Below, one piece after another: positions 63,758 through 64,000 of a stretch of 64,000 nucleotides of DNA. The DNA is from Caulobacter henricii. GTDB lineage: Bacteria; Pseudomonadota; Alphaproteobacteria; Caulobacterales; Caulobacteraceae. The stretch lies in NCBI RefSeq assembly GCF_001414055.1, contig NZ_CP013002.1, positions 3,596,001-3,660,000 on the forward strand, read 5' to 3'. Both the position numbers and the translations under genes were made by a program. The notes under the pieces are model-generated. The model ran no database searches, had not been told where the DNA came from, and saw only the letters and a list, made by a program, of their open reading frames with translations. Position 1 is the stretch's first letter, and each line of letters opens with the position of its first letter.

Positions 63758-64000
63758 CTAGCGGGCGCGGACGATCATGAAGAAGCCCAGCAGCATGACA
63801 GCGAAGCCCGCCACCGCCTGCAGAGTCACCTGCTCGCGAAACAGGGCCCAGGCCAGCAGGGGCACCAGGGCCGATCCCAGGATGGAGAACGGATAGGCCG
63901 TGCTGAGCGGGATCCGCGTCAGAATGTAGAACCAGAACAGGGCGGTCAGGCCGTACCAGGCAAAGGCCCCGATCAAGGGCGGATTGAGCACGACCTTGGC
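63758..64000 (-). CDS. DMT/EamA-like transporter, C-terminal part (cut by window end)
   Basis: The frame stays open to the right edge, so the gene begins outside the window. About 80 residues are visible with three membrane helices (GAFAWYGLTALFWFYILTRI, TAYPFSILGSALVPLLAWALF and AVAGFAVMLLGFFMIV) and the loop FREQVTL. The pattern fits a small four-helix drug/metabolite transporter (EamA, SMR or ArnE/F type). The precise family cannot be set from the fragment. Confidence 0.75.
   Translation of the reverse strand, partial: AKVVLNPPLIGAFAWYGLTALFWFYILTRIPLSTAYPFSILGSALVPLLAWALFREQVTLQAVAGFAVMLLGFFMIVRAR

Overview
The window is high-GC alphaproteobacterial DNA, most likely from the Caulobacterales (Caulobacter or a close relative). 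The basis is the hemC-hemD-mitofilin-hemY order, the aroA-cmk-rpsA-ihfB block, a TIGR02300 protein, Caulobacter-like promoters (TTGAC plus GC-rich -10 boxes) and an RsaA-like type I secretion locus. This is inferred from gene content, not from a database search.

Layout. 1-5.0 kb: an aromatic-degradation operon (flavin monooxygenase, FAH-family hydrolase, extradiol dioxygenase) divergent from a TetR regulator across a perfect 17-bp inverted repeat, then a DUF2867 gene. 5.1-24.8 kb: a probable integrated island, bounded by a 58-bp near-identical direct repeat that includes the 3' end of tRNA-Thr(CGT). It carries kdpFABCDE with two micro-ORFs, a five-gene operon of exported proteins (three tandem SUMF1/FGE-fold paralogues, a coiled-coil protein and an unknown), a recombinase/HTH/excisionase trio, an unknown ORF and an intact P4-type integrase next to the tRNA. 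24.9-47.7 kb: ordinary chromosome with heme genes, tsaD-gpsA, a chemoreceptor, acetyl-CoA synthetase, an M16 peptidase, mscL, ihfB, rpsA, cmk, aroA, tRNA-Ala(GGC) and an M23 peptidase. 47.7-63.3 kb: a secretion locus with five paralogous RTX proteins of about 490 aa, a glycosyltransferase, a sulfotransferase and the type I secretion ABC transporter and adaptor. 63.4-64 kb: a DUF6471 gene and the end of a DMT-type transporter.

How the parts fit together. The 61.5-63.3 kb ABC/HlyD pair probably exports the five RTX proteins, which share a non-RTX N-terminal domain and a C-terminal tail suited to type I export. Each RTX gene has its own GC-rich rho-independent terminator. Three of them are preceded by the same divergent cassette: a promoter toward the RTX gene, a conserved central block, and an opposing promoter followed by a hairpin and T-run that could make an RNA of about 90 nt. 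Two RTX genes 7 kb apart encode almost identical proteins, which implies recent duplication or gene conversion.

The two most unusual parts are this RTX/divergent-cassette locus and the exported five-gene operon, whose three SUMF1-fold proteins lack the catalytic cysteines of true formylglycine-generating enzymes. All function calls rest on motif recognition by eye; no alignment or database search was run.
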